Assembly (NCBI GenBank): GCA_902555465.1
Contig: CACDSN010000008.1
Span: forward strand, 1-53,008
Direction: 5' to 3'
Length of the DNA: 53,008 nt
DNA from: an uncultured Pelagibacteraceae bacterium
GTDB lineage: Bacteria; Pseudomonadota; Alphaproteobacteria; Pelagibacterales; Pelagibacteraceae
Part shown: in pieces, positions 8,055 to 17,293 of the stretch
How the letters are laid out: each line of letters starts with the position of its first letter
Position numbering within the stretch: position 1 is the first letter of the stretch
Translations under genes and position numbers: made by a program
Notes under the pieces: generated by a model
What the model was told of the DNA's origin: nothing
Databases searched by the model: none
Seen by the model: only the letters and a program-made list of their open reading frames with translations

Positions 8055-8803
8055 TAGGTAGATCGACCACCACTAATATCAAATACCGCAGCTGTTGAGA
8101 AAGTATTTTCTTCTGAAGAAAGCCAGCAAACTAAAGAAGTAAACTCCTCAACTTCCAGAAATCTACCTCTTGGGACTTTTGATAACATTCTTTGCACATG
8201 TTCTTTGGTCATTTGATCTAAAATACGTGTTTTTGCCCCTGCTGGAGTAACTGCATTTACAGCTATATTTTTATCAGCTAATTCTTTGCCCAGTGATTTA
8301 GTTAATGCAATCGCTCCTGCTTTTCCAGCACTGTATGCGCTAGCGTTTGCATTGCCATCTTTTCCAGCAACTGAAGCAACATTTACTATTCTACCATAGT
8401 TATTTTTAATCATATTAGGCACTATTGCTCGACAACAATTAAATGTTCCGATTAAGTTTATATCTACTACTTTTTTCCAGACATCAATATCATAGTCCCA
8501 AAGAGTTGCTGTCGGACCAGTGATTCCAGCATTATTAATCAAAATATCAATGTTAGAATTTTTAGTAATTTCTTTTGCGCAATCCTCAACCTCTTGATAA
8601 TTAGAAACATCAACTATATTTGAACTCAAATTTGGTTTATTTAAATCTTTCAATGATTTTTCAATCATCTTAGGATCAATATCCCAAATTATTACTTTAG
8701 CTCCAGAATTCAAAAGTCTTTTAGCAATATCTAAACCAAACCCTTGAGCTCCACCCGTAATTACAGCAGTCCTATTCTTAAAATTGAATGAAATTTTATC
8801 CAT
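8051..8803 (-). CDS. SDR family NAD(P)-dependent oxidoreductase
   Basis: A 250-residue classical short-chain dehydrogenase. The cofactor loop is TGGAQGFG near residue 17, the NNAG motif is in LINNAGITGP, the catalytic Ser lies in VNVASVAG and the YxxxK pair in YSAGK. The acidic residue after strand 2 (IIWDIDP) suggests NAD preference. It is the last gene of the leftward TRAP/NCS1 operon: its ATG follows the NCS1 stop codon without a gap, so translation is probably coupled. It likely oxidises or reduces a hydroxyl/keto group of the compound imported by this operon. FabG-like fatty-acid function is possible but less likely in this context. Confidence 0.85.
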   Translation of the reverse strand: MDKISFNFKNRTAVITGGAQGFGLDIAKRLLNSGAKVIIWDIDPKMIEKSLKDLNKPNLSSNIVDVSNYQEVEDCAKEITKNSNIDILINNAGITGPTATLWDYDIDVWKKVVDINLIGTFNCCRAIVPNMIKNNYGRIVNVASVAGKDGNANASAYSAGKAGAIALTKSLGKELADKNIAVNAVTPAGAKTRILDQMTKEHVQRMLSKVPRGRFLEVEEFTSLVCWLSSEENTFSTAAVFDISGGRSTY

Positions 8804-10261
8804 TTAATCACTCGCTAATAAATAATACGTGATATAGGAAACAAAAGCACCAATTAACCATGCAAAGCTTTGTAAAAATCTCAAATCTGTGTTCCATATA
8901 GTCGAAGCAGCAAATACAAATCCAATTATTATTGAGTACAAACCTTTTATTTGCCAGCCACCGCTATAAAAGTAAGCCCCTTTTTTTAAATCAGAAAATA
9001 TATCTTTTGAAATGTATTCTTTGTTTTTAATAAAATAATAGTCAGCAATAATAACGCCAGCTATTGGACCAAAAAAAGATCCTATTGTATCAATTATAGA
9101 TAATGCTCCTGATTGACTTAAAATTGGTAGCCATAATCCTCCAAATATTAAACCAATAATAATAATCAGTAGACCTGAGCTTGATTTATCTAAGTTTTTT
9201 GGAAAAAAATTTAATAATGCATTCTGGGTTGGAATATAATTAGCAATTAAATTTGATGATCCTGATGCTACTAATATGAACAAAATTGCAATTATAGTTA
9301 AAAAACTATTATCAATTTTTCCAATAATATCAGTGGGGTTAGTTAATAATTGATCTACTTCTAACATTTTTTTTGCCATAACAATATCTGCACCAATAAC
9401 AATAAATACTGATGCAAATGAAAAAATAAGTAAATTTATTATTAAAGAGAGATTTCCATAAAAATTTTCTGAACTATTTTTAACGTACCTTGAAAAATCA
9501 CCTATGTTTAAGATAACAATTGAAAAAAAGGCAAACAATGTGCCAGTTAAACTTATCAGAGTTAAAAGATTTTGTTTAGAGACGAGATTTTCAGTTGATA
9601 CACTAAGTTTGAACGCGCTAATTATTTCTTTTGAGTTTTCACCTGCAAGTATAATTACAAATACAGCTAAACCTGTATAAACAAACCAAGCTGAAAAATT
9701 TAAAATAAATTTTATAAAATTCTGTCCTTGTTTAAATAAGAAGAACTGAATTATTAACGCAAATATAAAACTAAACCAGTCAATTAGATCCATTCCCATT
9801 ATAAAAACTAAGAACATTTCATTTTCTAAAATAACATCATTATAATTGAAAATAAAAATCCTAATTAAGTATCCAATCGATTTTGAAATAAAAAATGTTT
9901 GAACTCCAAACATGAACATACCTACAATTCCTCTTATCATTCCAACATATCTAGCTCCAGCTACTCCAAATGAAATCCTTAAAATTACTGGAAAAGGTAA
10001 ACCATATTTCTGAGAAGGTTGTCCAACTAAATAAGAAAAAATTGCTACTAAAACACCAGATGTAACACATGCTGCCAAAACAATTAATATATTTAAATCA
10101 TATACTAAATAGAGTGACGCAATTAATGAAAAACCAATTAGACTTTGAATATTGTTTGCCCAAAAACAAAATATATCGCCTCTTGTCCAATTTTTATCAT
10201 TTGGATTAATTCCAACAATATCCCAATTAGTTAGATTTATATTTGCTTTTTCTTGACTCAC
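8804..10261 (-). CDS. NCS1 family nucleobase/allantoin-type permease
   Basis: A 485-residue integral membrane protein with about 12 hydrophobic segments. The N-terminus (GINPNDKNWTRGDIFCFWAN) matches the NCS1 family (cytosine, allantoin, hydantoin, thiamine transporters), as do GQPSQKYGLPFPVILRISFG in the first third and PTDIIG, GPIAGVIIADYYFI later. It is a sodium- or proton-coupled symporter for a nitrogen heterocycle or related solute; the substrate cannot be read from sequence. It lies between the TRAP permease genes and the SDR, 25 bases after dctM and directly abutting the SDR start. Two unrelated importers in one operon is unusual. Confidence 0.85.
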   Translation of the reverse strand: MSQEKANINLTNWDIVGINPNDKNWTRGDIFCFWANNIQSLIGFSLIASLYLVYDLNILIVLAACVTSGVLVAIFSYLVGQPSQKYGLPFPVILRISFGVAGARYVGMIRGIVGMFMFGVQTFFISKSIGYLIRIFIFNYNDVILENEMFLVFIMGMDLIDWFSFIFALIIQFFLFKQGQNFIKFILNFSAWFVYTGLAVFVIILAGENSKEIISAFKLSVSTENLVSKQNLLTLISLTGTLFAFFSIVILNIGDFSRYVKNSSENFYGNLSLIINLLIFSFASVFIVIGADIVMAKKMLEVDQLLTNPTDIIGKIDNSFLTIIAILFILVASGSSNLIANYIPTQNALLNFFPKNLDKSSSGLLIIIIGLIFGGLWLPILSQSGALSIIDTIGSFFGPIAGVIIADYYFIKNKEYISKDIFSDLKKGAYFYSGGWQIKGLYSIIIGFVFAASTIWNTDLRFLQSFAWLIGAFVSYITYYLLASD

Positions 10262-10286
10262 TTAATGGATAATAAACAATTATTTA

Positions 10287-11636
10287 CTACTGTCCATACA
10301 ACAGTGTTGGTAGCCAAAGCACTATTTTAGGAAATGCTATTATAATAATTAAACCAATCACCTGTAGAACCATAAACTGCATCATGCCTAGGTAAATATC
10401 TTTTAAATCCCACTCAGGCACCACTCCTTTTAAAAAATAAGCAGATAATGCTACGGGTGGGGATAGCCAGGCGGTCTGAAGATTTACAGCAACTAAAATA
10501 GCAAACCATATTAAACTAAACTCTAATGCCTCGATAAGTGGTAAAATTATTGGTACAATTATCATTACAATAGGTACCCACTCTAATGGCCATCCTAATA
10601 AAAAAATCATTACCATTACCATTGCTAAAATTAAATACTTATTCATTTCTAAAGATAAAAGAAAATCAGTCAAAACCATCGGGGTTCCTAATCTTGCAAA
10701 AACAGCACCAAAAAAATTTGATGCAGCAACTAGTACCATTATTAGAGCAGATATCTCCAAAGTTTTAACTAAAGCATCTTGCAATTTAGGTAATGATAAT
10801 TTTCTATAAGCAAGAGCTAATAAAAGTGATCCAGCTGCACCACATCCAGCAGCTTCTGTAGGTGTTGCAAAACCAAATAATATACTTCCAAGAGCTGCAA
10901 ATACTAAAGCTGCGGGTGGCACCAATCCAAGAAAAAATTCGATCCAAACAGCCTTCATACTTTTTGCTCTAAGTTCCTCAGGAACAGTTGGCCCCAATTT
11001 AGGATTTAACATACATCTAACTGTCGTATAAGCTGCATACAAACATGCTAATAAAATACCTGGAAGAATAGCTGCTGCAAATAAATCAGTAACAGGAATT
11101 TCCATAATTGGTCCCATTACAACAAGCATAATACTTGGGGGAATTAATATACCTAATGTTCCTCCTGCTGTTATGGTTCCGGCTGCTAATTTTACATCGT
11201 AACCAGACTTATTCATTGATTTAGCTGCCATTATTCCTAATATTGTCACCGAGGCACCAACAATACCTGTTGCAGCTGCAAAAATAACAGAAACAAATAA
11301 AACTGCATAATATAAAGAGCCTCTTACTTTTGCTAACATCATCTGAAAGGCAGAAAATAACCTTTCCATTAAACCAGCTTGTTCCATCATTATGCCCATA
11401 AACACAAAGAGTGGTACGGCGGCGAGAGTTTGTTCGGTCATGACCATGGAAAACTGCAAAGTCATTAAATAGAAAACTAATTTTCCAAATCCAAGATAGC
11501 CAAAAACAAATCCTAAGAAAATTAATGTGAAAGATATAGGAAACCCTATAAATATCGCAAATAACATTACTCCAATTAAAATGAAACCTAATATTGCTGG
11601 ATCAATTAAATGTGAGATCATTCTTGTCCAGGCCAC
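10287..11636 (-). CDS. dctM: TRAP transporter large permease (DctM)
   Basis: A 449-residue, roughly 12-segment membrane protein of the DctM family. It shows family patterns such as FPISFTLIFLG near the start, AAVPLFVFMGIMMEQAGL, GTLGILIPPSIMLVVMGP and PTEAAGCGAAGSL. DctM carries the sodium-coupled transport pathway and works with DctQ and the periplasmic DctP. It overlaps dctQ by 19 bases. The length is within the family range (about 425-450). The substrate class (carboxylate or sulfonate) is set by DctP and is discussed there. Confidence 0.93.
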   Translation of the reverse strand: MAWTRMISHLIDPAILGFILIGVMLFAIFIGFPISFTLIFLGFVFGYLGFGKLVFYLMTLQFSMVMTEQTLAAVPLFVFMGIMMEQAGLMERLFSAFQMMLAKVRGSLYYAVLFVSVIFAAATGIVGASVTILGIMAAKSMNKSGYDVKLAAGTITAGGTLGILIPPSIMLVVMGPIMEIPVTDLFAAAILPGILLACLYAAYTTVRCMLNPKLGPTVPEELRAKSMKAVWIEFFLGLVPPAALVFAALGSILFGFATPTEAAGCGAAGSLLLALAYRKLSLPKLQDALVKTLEISALIMVLVAASNFFGAVFARLGTPMVLTDFLLSLEMNKYLILAMVMVMIFLLGWPLEWVPIVMIIVPIILPLIEALEFSLIWFAILVAVNLQTAWLSPPVALSAYFLKGVVPEWDLKDIYLGMMQFMVLQVIGLIIIIAFPKIVLWLPTLLYGQ

Positions 11637-12229
11637 CTTCCTTTAGTCATTGCATAATAACTTTTAAATAATTCTGAAACTCCCTGAACTAATAAAAATA
11701 TTATTCCAAACCATAAACATGATTTGATGGGCCACATATAAGGCATCCATGTTGTGTCCATTCCTCTTTCATTACGCATAATTGACTCTTGGACAAATAT
11801 AGTTGTCATATATAGAAATACGATTAAACCTGGAAAATAAAATAAAAGATAAAGCCAAAAATCAATTTTACCTTGAGTTTTGGTTTTAAAATTTCTGTAT
11901 AAAAAATCTGCTCTGATATGAACGCCTTTTGAAAGAGCATAACCAGCACCAAGCATAAATAAAGCTCCGTATAAAAAACGACTCATATCATAGGCCCAAA
12001 TTGTTGGCGCTAAAAAAAGTTTTCTTGCTAGCACCTCATAAACCATTCCTAAAATTAATGGAATTGTTATCCAACAAACAATGTTTCCTATAATTTTATT
12101 GAATCTATCTATTGAGACAATTGATTTCGCCATCCATGTTGGCATGTCATCAGGCATCTTGCCAGATCCACCACGCCTTTCGGCTATCATTTCGTCTGAT
12201 ATATCTAGATTAGTAGGTTTATCAGTCAT
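11618..12229 (-). CDS. dctQ: TRAP transporter small permease (DctQ)
   Basis: A 203-residue DctQ subunit with a roughly 40-residue cytoplasmic N-terminal extension (LDISDEMIAERRGGSG) before four membrane segments. YEVLARKLFLAPTIWAYDMS and LSKGVHIRADFLY are typical of the family, as is the WMPYMWPIKSCLWFG segment in the long DctQ subgroup. It stabilises DctM and helps dock DctP. It is separated from dctP by 50 bases that contain a terminator hairpin, and overlaps dctM by 19 bases, so Q and M are translationally coupled. Confidence 0.9.
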   Translation of the reverse strand: MTDKPTNLDISDEMIAERRGGSGKMPDDMPTWMAKSIVSIDRFNKIIGNIVCWITIPLILGMVYEVLARKLFLAPTIWAYDMSRFLYGALFMLGAGYALSKGVHIRADFLYRNFKTKTQGKIDFWLYLLFYFPGLIVFLYMTTIFVQESIMRNERGMDTTWMPYMWPIKSCLWFGIIFLLVQGVSELFKSYYAMTKGRWPGQE

Positions 12230-12242
12230 TATAAAAAGGAAA

Positions 12243-12267
12243 AAGCGGGCGAATATCGCCCGCTTTA
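12243..12267 (-). terminator. Rho-independent terminator between dctP and dctQ
   Basis: A perfect 11-bp stem (AAAGCGGGCGA / TCGCCCGCTTT) with a 3-base loop, followed on the minus strand by a T-rich run (TTTTTCCTTTTTAT, 12229-12242). It lies 12 bases after the dctP stop. Readthrough would be needed for dctQM-NCS1-SDR, so it probably sets a high ratio of binding protein to permease. Confidence 0.9.
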
Positions 12268-12279
12268 ATAAAGTTTAGT

Positions 12280-13374
12280 TTACTTCAAAGAATTCGCATA
12301 AGCCATACCTAGCTTAGCATTTGAAGATTGAGCTCCTGACCAAAACGGAACTGCAACGTTAGCAAAGTTTACCATTGAGTCGTAAACTTCTTTAAAGAAA
12401 GCATTTTCTTTAGAGTTTTTCTCTAAAGTTGCTTTTGCAGCAGCCATATACTCTGGGAAGTAATCTGCAGGAGTGTCCTCAAGTATTACACCATGTTTTG
12501 TTGTAAGTTCTTTTAAAGCTTCTCCATTTACTTTGATCCTGTAAGCTAAAGATCTCATTAAAGATGCATCAGCTGCAACCTTAAGAGCATTTTTCTCATG
12601 ATCTGAAAGTTTTTTGTATTTTGATCCATTGACGTAAAAGTCAGCATTAACCACTACTTGGTGTAAACCTTGTAAGTAGTAATGTTTTAGTACTTTATGA
12701 ATACCAAATACCATGTCTGGTTTTGGACAACACCATTCAGCTGCATCAATTGTACCTGCTTCTAAAGCTGGTAGAATATCTCCACCACCCATTGCAACAG
12801 ATGCAATACCTATATCTTTATAAGTTTGTCCTGGAATTCCTGGAGGTGTTCTAAATTTGAATGTTCTAAAGTCATCCATATTTTTTATTTTTCTAGGAAA
12901 CCATCCAAGAGCTTCTGGTCCAACTGGTTGAAGCATAAAACCTTTGATGTCTCTGTCCATTTCTTTCCAAAGTCTATCGTAAAGTTGTTCACCACCTCCC
13001 ATCAAAAACCATGATAAGAAAGCAATGTTGTCAATACCTACTCCACCACCTGCTACTGGAGATCCAAATAACATTGCTGCAGGATGCTCTCCTGACCAGT
13101 AGTGAGTCCAAGCAAATCCACAATCAATTAATCCTTTGTCAACAGCGTCTAGAGTTTCTTTTACACCAACTACTGTTCCAGCAGGCATGATTTCAAATTT
13201 TAGAGAACCACTTGTAAGTTTTGTTACGTTATCAGTAAAGTCTTTAAGCATTTTTACTTCATCACCTTTTGCATTCAAGACGGTCTGACATTTAAATGTT
13301 GTTGCAGCATTAGCGCTATTAAATAGCCCCATTAAAAAGAATACTGCAAATAACGTTGAAATGATTTTTTTCAT
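12280..13374 (-). CDS. dctP: TRAP transporter substrate-binding protein (DctP/TakP-like)
   Basis: A 364-residue periplasmic receptor with a signal peptide (residues 1-23, ending SANA). FRTPPGIPG near residue 170 carries the family's conserved Arg that binds the substrate carboxylate (or sulfonate). ALEAGTIDAAEWCCPKPD corresponds to the EAGxIDAAEW motif of the TakP (2-oxoacid) and mannitol/lactate-type subgroup, but with CCPKPD where that subgroup usually has G-P-x-D. Substrate prediction is therefore open. The start has a strong Shine-Dalgarno (GAGGGG, 7-base spacing). It is the first gene of the operon, divergent from the GMC dehydrogenase gene across 146 bases. Confidence 0.9.
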   Translation of the reverse strand: MKKIISTLFAVFFLMGLFNSANAATTFKCQTVLNAKGDEVKMLKDFTDNVTKLTSGSLKFEIMPAGTVVGVKETLDAVDKGLIDCGFAWTHYWSGEHPAAMLFGSPVAGGGVGIDNIAFLSWFLMGGGEQLYDRLWKEMDRDIKGFMLQPVGPEALGWFPRKIKNMDDFRTFKFRTPPGIPGQTYKDIGIASVAMGGGDILPALEAGTIDAAEWCCPKPDMVFGIHKVLKHYYLQGLHQVVVNADFYVNGSKYKKLSDHEKNALKVAADASLMRSLAYRIKVNGEALKELTTKHGVILEDTPADYFPEYMAAAKATLEKNSKENAFFKEVYDSMVNFANVAVPFWSGAQSSNAKLGMAYANSLK

Positions 13375-13520
13375 TATTATTCCCCTCTTAATTAATTTAA
13401 ATTAATGAACTGATATCCTCTCAAAAAAACACTTTGATTACAAGCGACAAATCATGCATATGTTAAATAATAATATTGTATTATGTTAATAAATTAAATT
13501 TAGATTAGAACAATTCTACT
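13375..13520. promoter_or_regulatory. Divergent control region between dctP and GMC dehydrogenase
   Basis: This 146-base gap must hold promoters for both the leftward TRAP operon and the rightward dehydrogenase operon. It contains the dctP Shine-Dalgarno (GAGGGG on the minus strand, about 13382-13387) and a 16-bp AT-only palindrome (ATTAATTTAAATTAAT, 13391-13406), which has little information in such AT-rich DNA. No confident -10/-35 pair is called. Confidence 0.4.
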
Positions 13521-15131
13521 ATGCAGAACTTTGATTACATAATTGTAGGTGCGGGATCAGCAGGATGTGTTCTGGCTAATAGACTTTCTGCAAATCAAAA
13601 TAACAAAGTGCTTTTAATTGAGGCAGGTGGAAAAGATACTTACCCTTGGATACATATTCCTGTTGGTTATTTCAAAACAATGCATAATCCAAAAGTAGAT
13701 TGGTGTTTTAAAACTGAACCAGATGAAACAATGAATAATCGATCTATAAGATATCCAAGAGGTAAAACTTTGGGAGGAAGCTCATCTATAAATGGACTTT
13801 TATGGATCAGAGGTCAAAAAGAGGATTATGATATATGGAGACAATTAGGCAATAAAGGTTGGGCCTGGGATGATGTTTTGCCTTATTTTTTAAAATCGGA
13901 AAATAATGAGCTAGGAAAAAGTGAATTTCATAACGACAAAGGGCCGATTACAGTTGCAAATAAAAAAATAAATCTAAAATTATTAGATGAATTTCAAAAT
14001 GCTGCAGAGGAATTTGGAATACCTAAAACTAATGATTTTAATACTGGTGATAATTTTGGAATTGGTTTTTTTCAATTTACAACAAGTTTTAATAAGATGG
14101 GTTTAAAGTTAAGATGTAGTGCTGCTAAGGGTTACTTGAATCCAGTAAAAAAAAGAACAAACTTAAAGATTGAGGTAAATGCACATGTGCAAAAAATAAA
14201 TTTTGAGGGCAAAAAAGCAACAGGAGTCAATTATTATATTGGAGATAAATTAAATACTGTAATCGCAAATAAAGAAGTAATTTTATCTGCTGGATCAATT
14301 GGATCTCCACATATCTTACAAGTGTCCGGGATAGGTAATAGTAAAAAACTCAAAAATCTTGGAATAGATATTATAAATGAATCAAACGGTGTTGGTCAAA
14401 ATTTGCAAGATCATTTAATGTTCAGACCAGTCTACAAAGTAAAAAATTTGAAATCTTTAAATAGAAAAGTAGAAAGTTTATTTGGCAGATTTTTAATGGG
14501 ACTTGAATATGTTCTTAATCAAAGTGGACCGGTAACAATGGGCGCAAGTCAGGTTTGTGGATTTGTGAAGAGTGATCCATCAAGAGCAACGCCAAATTTA
14601 CAATTTCATGTTTCGCCAGTAAGCACTGATATATTAGGTGTAACACCGATGCATGATTTTGAAGGAATTACCCCAACTGTTGCAAATATAAGGCCTACTA
14701 GTAGAGGTGAAATTAATATTACAAGCAATGACAGTAGAGTATATCCAAAAATTAAAATGAATTATCTATCAACTGATGAAGATCGAAAAGTTGCTGCTCA
14801 AGGATTAAAAATTGTAAGAAAAATAATGTTAGAGACCAAAACTTTTAAACAATATGAACCTGAAGAATATAGACCAGGAGTTCATATAACTGACGATGAA
14901 GAATTAGTTAAAGCAGGTTCAGATTATACTCAAACAATTTTTCATCCTGTAGGAACATGCAAAATGGGCAATGATGATATGGCTGTTGTTGATGATTCTT
15001 TAAAAGTAAAAGGAATACAAAATTTAAGAGTTATAGATGCATCTATTATGCCTAATATTACTTCGGGCAATACAAATGCTCCTACAATTATGATTGCTGA
15101 AAAGGGTGCTGATATGATATTGAACGGATAA
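13521..15131 (+). CDS. GMC family FAD-dependent alcohol/choline dehydrogenase-like oxidoreductase
   Basis: A 536-residue flavoprotein. The N-terminal FAD-binding motif is GAGSAGCVLANRL (residues 8-20). GGSSSINGLLWIRG at about residue 90 is GMC signature 1, SAGSIGSPHILQVSGIG matches signature 2, and the C-terminal active-site elements HPVGTCKMG (catalytic His) and SGNTNAPT are present. These enzymes oxidise primary alcohols such as choline or aliphatic alcohols to aldehydes, passing electrons to a quinone or cytochrome. The length is typical of AlkJ/BetA relatives. With the neighbouring SDR genes it probably oxidises an imported hydroxylated solute. The TAA overlaps the next ATG by one base. 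Confidence 0.9.
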   Translation: MQNFDYIIVGAGSAGCVLANRLSANQNNKVLLIEAGGKDTYPWIHIPVGYFKTMHNPKVDWCFKTEPDETMNNRSIRYPRGKTLGGSSSINGLLWIRGQKEDYDIWRQLGNKGWAWDDVLPYFLKSENNELGKSEFHNDKGPITVANKKINLKLLDEFQNAAEEFGIPKTNDFNTGDNFGIGFFQFTTSFNKMGLKLRCSAAKGYLNPVKKRTNLKIEVNAHVQKINFEGKKATGVNYYIGDKLNTVIANKEVILSAGSIGSPHILQVSGIGNSKKLKNLGIDIINESNGVGQNLQDHLMFRPVYKVKNLKSLNRKVESLFGRFLMGLEYVLNQSGPVTMGASQVCGFVKSDPSRATPNLQFHVSPVSTDILGVTPMHDFEGITPTVANIRPTSRGEINITSNDSRVYPKIKMNYLSTDEDRKVAAQGLKIVRKIMLETKTFKQYEPEEYRPGVHITDDEELVKAGSDYTQTIFHPVGTCKMGNDDMAVVDDSLKVKGIQNLRVIDASIMPNITSGNTNAPTIMIAEKGADMILNG

Positions 15132-15709
15132 TGTTATCCGAGCAAATCATTATATTTATTCAAATAGTTTTAATTGATTTAGTTTTAGCAGGAGATAATG
15201 CAATTATAATAGGTATGGTTGCGTCTCAGTTTCCACCAGAACAAAGAAAAAAAATTATATTTTGGGGAATTAGTGGAGCAGTTGTACTTCGAATAATACT
15301 GACTTTATTAACTGCTTATTTATTACAAATACAAGGAATAAGACTTATTGGTGGATTGGCGCTACTTTATATTGTTTACAAACTTTATATAGATGTCATC
15401 AAAAAACAATCCGAAGATCATGAAAATATTAAAGTCGATAATTCAAGTTTCTTTAAAGCTATTACAACTGTTTTAATTGCAGATTTTACAATGAGCCTAG
15501 ATAATGTTTTGGGTGTGGCGGGAGCTGCTAAAGATCATTATTTCTTATTAATATTCGGATTACTTTTATCAATAGCTATTATGGCGGTTGGAGCTACTTT
15601 AATTTCTGGTTGGATTAAGAAATATAAGTGGATTGCTTGGCTTGGATTAATTGCAATACTGGTTGTTGCTGTTGATTTGATTTATACTGATATAAAACTA
15701 TTTATTTAA
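15131..15709 (+). CDS. TerC/YjbE family integral membrane protein
   Basis: A 192-residue protein with about six or seven membrane segments and the two TerC hallmarks: LVLAGDNAIIIG near residue 20 and DFTMSLDNVLGVAGAA near residue 120, whose Asp and Asn residues form the proposed metal site. TerC-family proteins are linked to Mn2+ or other metal efflux and metalation of exported proteins. Its length fits the short YjbE branch. It overlaps the GMC gene by one base (TAATG), suggesting translational coupling, but a functional link to the dehydrogenase is not evident. Confidence 0.88.
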   Translation: MLSEQIIIFIQIVLIDLVLAGDNAIIIGMVASQFPPEQRKKIIFWGISGAVVLRIILTLLTAYLLQIQGIRLIGGLALLYIVYKLYIDVIKKQSEDHENIKVDNSSFFKAITTVLIADFTMSLDNVLGVAGAAKDHYFLLIFGLLLSIAIMAVGATLISGWIKKYKWIAWLGLIAILVVAVDLIYTDIKLFI

Positions 15710-15712
15710 AAA

Positions 15713-16480
15713 ATGTATTTAAAAAAATATAACCTTAAAAATAAAACTGCAGTTGTTACTGGTGCAGGAAAAGGCTTAGGTAGAGCATGTGCAATAGCCT
15801 TAGCAGAAGCTGGTGCAAATTTAGTCATAATTAGTAGAACTAAAAAAGATTTAGATGAAGTCTCAAAAAAAATTAAAAAATTAAAGTCAAAATGCAAGTC
15901 TTATGTTTGCGATATTACAAATTACAACGAAATTAAAAACATTATTAATAGTCAACCAAAAATAGATATTTTAATAAATAATGCTGGAAATAATATTCCT
16001 GAACATTTTACTCAAGTTAAAACAAAAAATATGGAATATCTTGTCAAAATAAACACTATAGCAACTTTCAATCTTGCTCAGTTATGTGCAATAAAAATGA
16101 TAAAAGCTAAAAATAGAAAGAAAATTGGAGGAGCGATAGTAAATATGTCTTCTCAAATGGGTCATGTAGGAGGTCCAATTAGAAGTGTTTACAATATGAA
16201 TAAGTGGGGCTTAGAAGGTTTGACTAAAGGAATGTCCATAGATTTAGCTAAATATAATATTAGAGTTAATACTATTTGCCCAACTTTTGTTGTAACCCCG
16301 ATGACTAAAAAATTTTTAAAAAATAGAAAATTCAAAAAAGAAACATTAAATAACATTCCGCTAGGAAGGTTTGCAGAATTATCAGAAGTTGCTTCAGCTA
16401 CTGTTTTTCTTGCCTCTGATGCAGCATCAATGATTACTGGTACTTCCTTATTGGTAGATGGCGGATGGACAGCTAAATAA
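15713..16480 (+). CDS. SDR family oxidoreductase
   Basis: A 255-residue classical SDR: cofactor loop TGAGKGLG near residue 18, ISRTKKD after strand 2 (Arg suggests NADP preference), NNAGN in LINNAGNN, catalytic Ser in VNMSSQMG, and YNMNK as the YxxxK pair. It resembles gluconate 5-dehydrogenase-like and 3-ketoacyl reductase-like SDRs; the exact substrate is unknown. It is the third gene of the rightward operon GMC-TerC-SDR-M23, three bases after TerC, and shares TAATG with the peptidase gene. It differs from the SDR ending the TRAP operon, which looks NAD-dependent. Confidence 0.85.
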   Translation: MYLKKYNLKNKTAVVTGAGKGLGRACAIALAEAGANLVIISRTKKDLDEVSKKIKKLKSKCKSYVCDITNYNEIKNIINSQPKIDILINNAGNNIPEHFTQVKTKNMEYLVKINTIATFNLAQLCAIKMIKAKNRKKIGGAIVNMSSQMGHVGGPIRSVYNMNKWGLEGLTKGMSIDLAKYNIRVNTICPTFVVTPMTKKFLKNRKFKKETLNNIPLGRFAELSEVASATVFLASDAASMITGTSLLVDGGWTAK

Positions 16481-17274
16481 TGAAAAAATTATTGCTTTTC
16501 GTAGCAATTATATTCTCCACAAATGCATTTGCTGTTGAATTTAAAGGTAAGTTTTTACAAGGTCATTTTATAATTGGAATAACAGAACCTGGTTCAAAAA
16601 TAATTGTAGGTAAAAAAGAAGTAAAAGTCTCTGAAGATGGATACTTTGTTTTTGGAATTGATCGAGATAGAAAATTTGATGTAACCATTACAAAAATCAT
16701 TAATGGAAAAAAAGAAAAGATAATTAAGAAAGTTCTTAAAAGAAAATATAATATTCAAAGAATCGATGGCTTAGAGGAAAGTAAAGTAACCCCACCTGAA
16801 GAAGTATACCAAAGAATAAAAGCAGAAAACAACAGAATTGGAGAAGCAAGAGCTATTAATTCTGATTTACCTTTTTTTAAAGATCAATTTATTATGCCGG
16901 TTGAAGGCATCATAAGCGGCGTTTATGGAAGTCAAAGAATTTTAAATGGAAAACCTAGATGGCCACATTATGGAATTGATATCGCTGCAAAGCAAGGAAC
17001 AAAAATTAAATCTTCAGGCACAGGTGTTGTTACAATGGCGGAAGATGATCTTTATTATACTGGGGGAACGGTAATAATGGATCACGGTCATGGTATTTCT
17101 ACAATTTATTCACATTTAGAAACTGTGATAGTTTCTGTAGGAGATAAAATTAATCAAGGAGATATTATTGGTACTGTTGGTTCAACTGGAAGATCAACAG
17201 GACCACATTTGGATTTTAGAGTTAATTGGTTTCAAACTAGACTAGATCCAATGTCAGTGTTGCCTGATTTGTAA
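16480..17274 (+). CDS. M23 family murein endopeptidase (LytM domain), secreted
   Basis: A 264-residue protein with a signal peptide (about residues 1-18, ending AFA). The N-terminal half is an Ig-like beta domain (GSKIIVGKKEVKVSEDGYFVFG), as in several alphaproteobacterial M23 proteins. The C-terminal LytM domain has the zinc ligands His and Asp in HYGIDIA, the catalytic HGHG, and the third ligand in GPHLDFRV. It cleaves peptide cross-links in peptidoglycan in the periplasm, so acts in cell-wall growth or division. All catalytic residues are present. The ATG overlaps the SDR stop. Confidence 0.9.
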   Translation: MKKLLLFVAIIFSTNAFAVEFKGKFLQGHFIIGITEPGSKIIVGKKEVKVSEDGYFVFGIDRDRKFDVTITKIINGKKEKIIKKVLKRKYNIQRIDGLEESKVTPPEEVYQRIKAENNRIGEARAINSDLPFFKDQFIMPVEGIISGVYGSQRILNGKPRWPHYGIDIAAKQGTKIKSSGTGVVTMAEDDLYYTGGTVIMDHGHGISTIYSHLETVIVSVGDKINQGDIIGTVGSTGRSTGPHLDFRVNWFQTRLDPMSVLPDL

Positions 17275-17293
17275 TCAATAGGTCCGCTATCCA

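Noticed and set aside
13391-13406. 16-bp palindrome ATTAATTTAAATTAAT as an operator
   Set aside because: It consists only of A and T, and such palindromes arise readily by chance in this composition.
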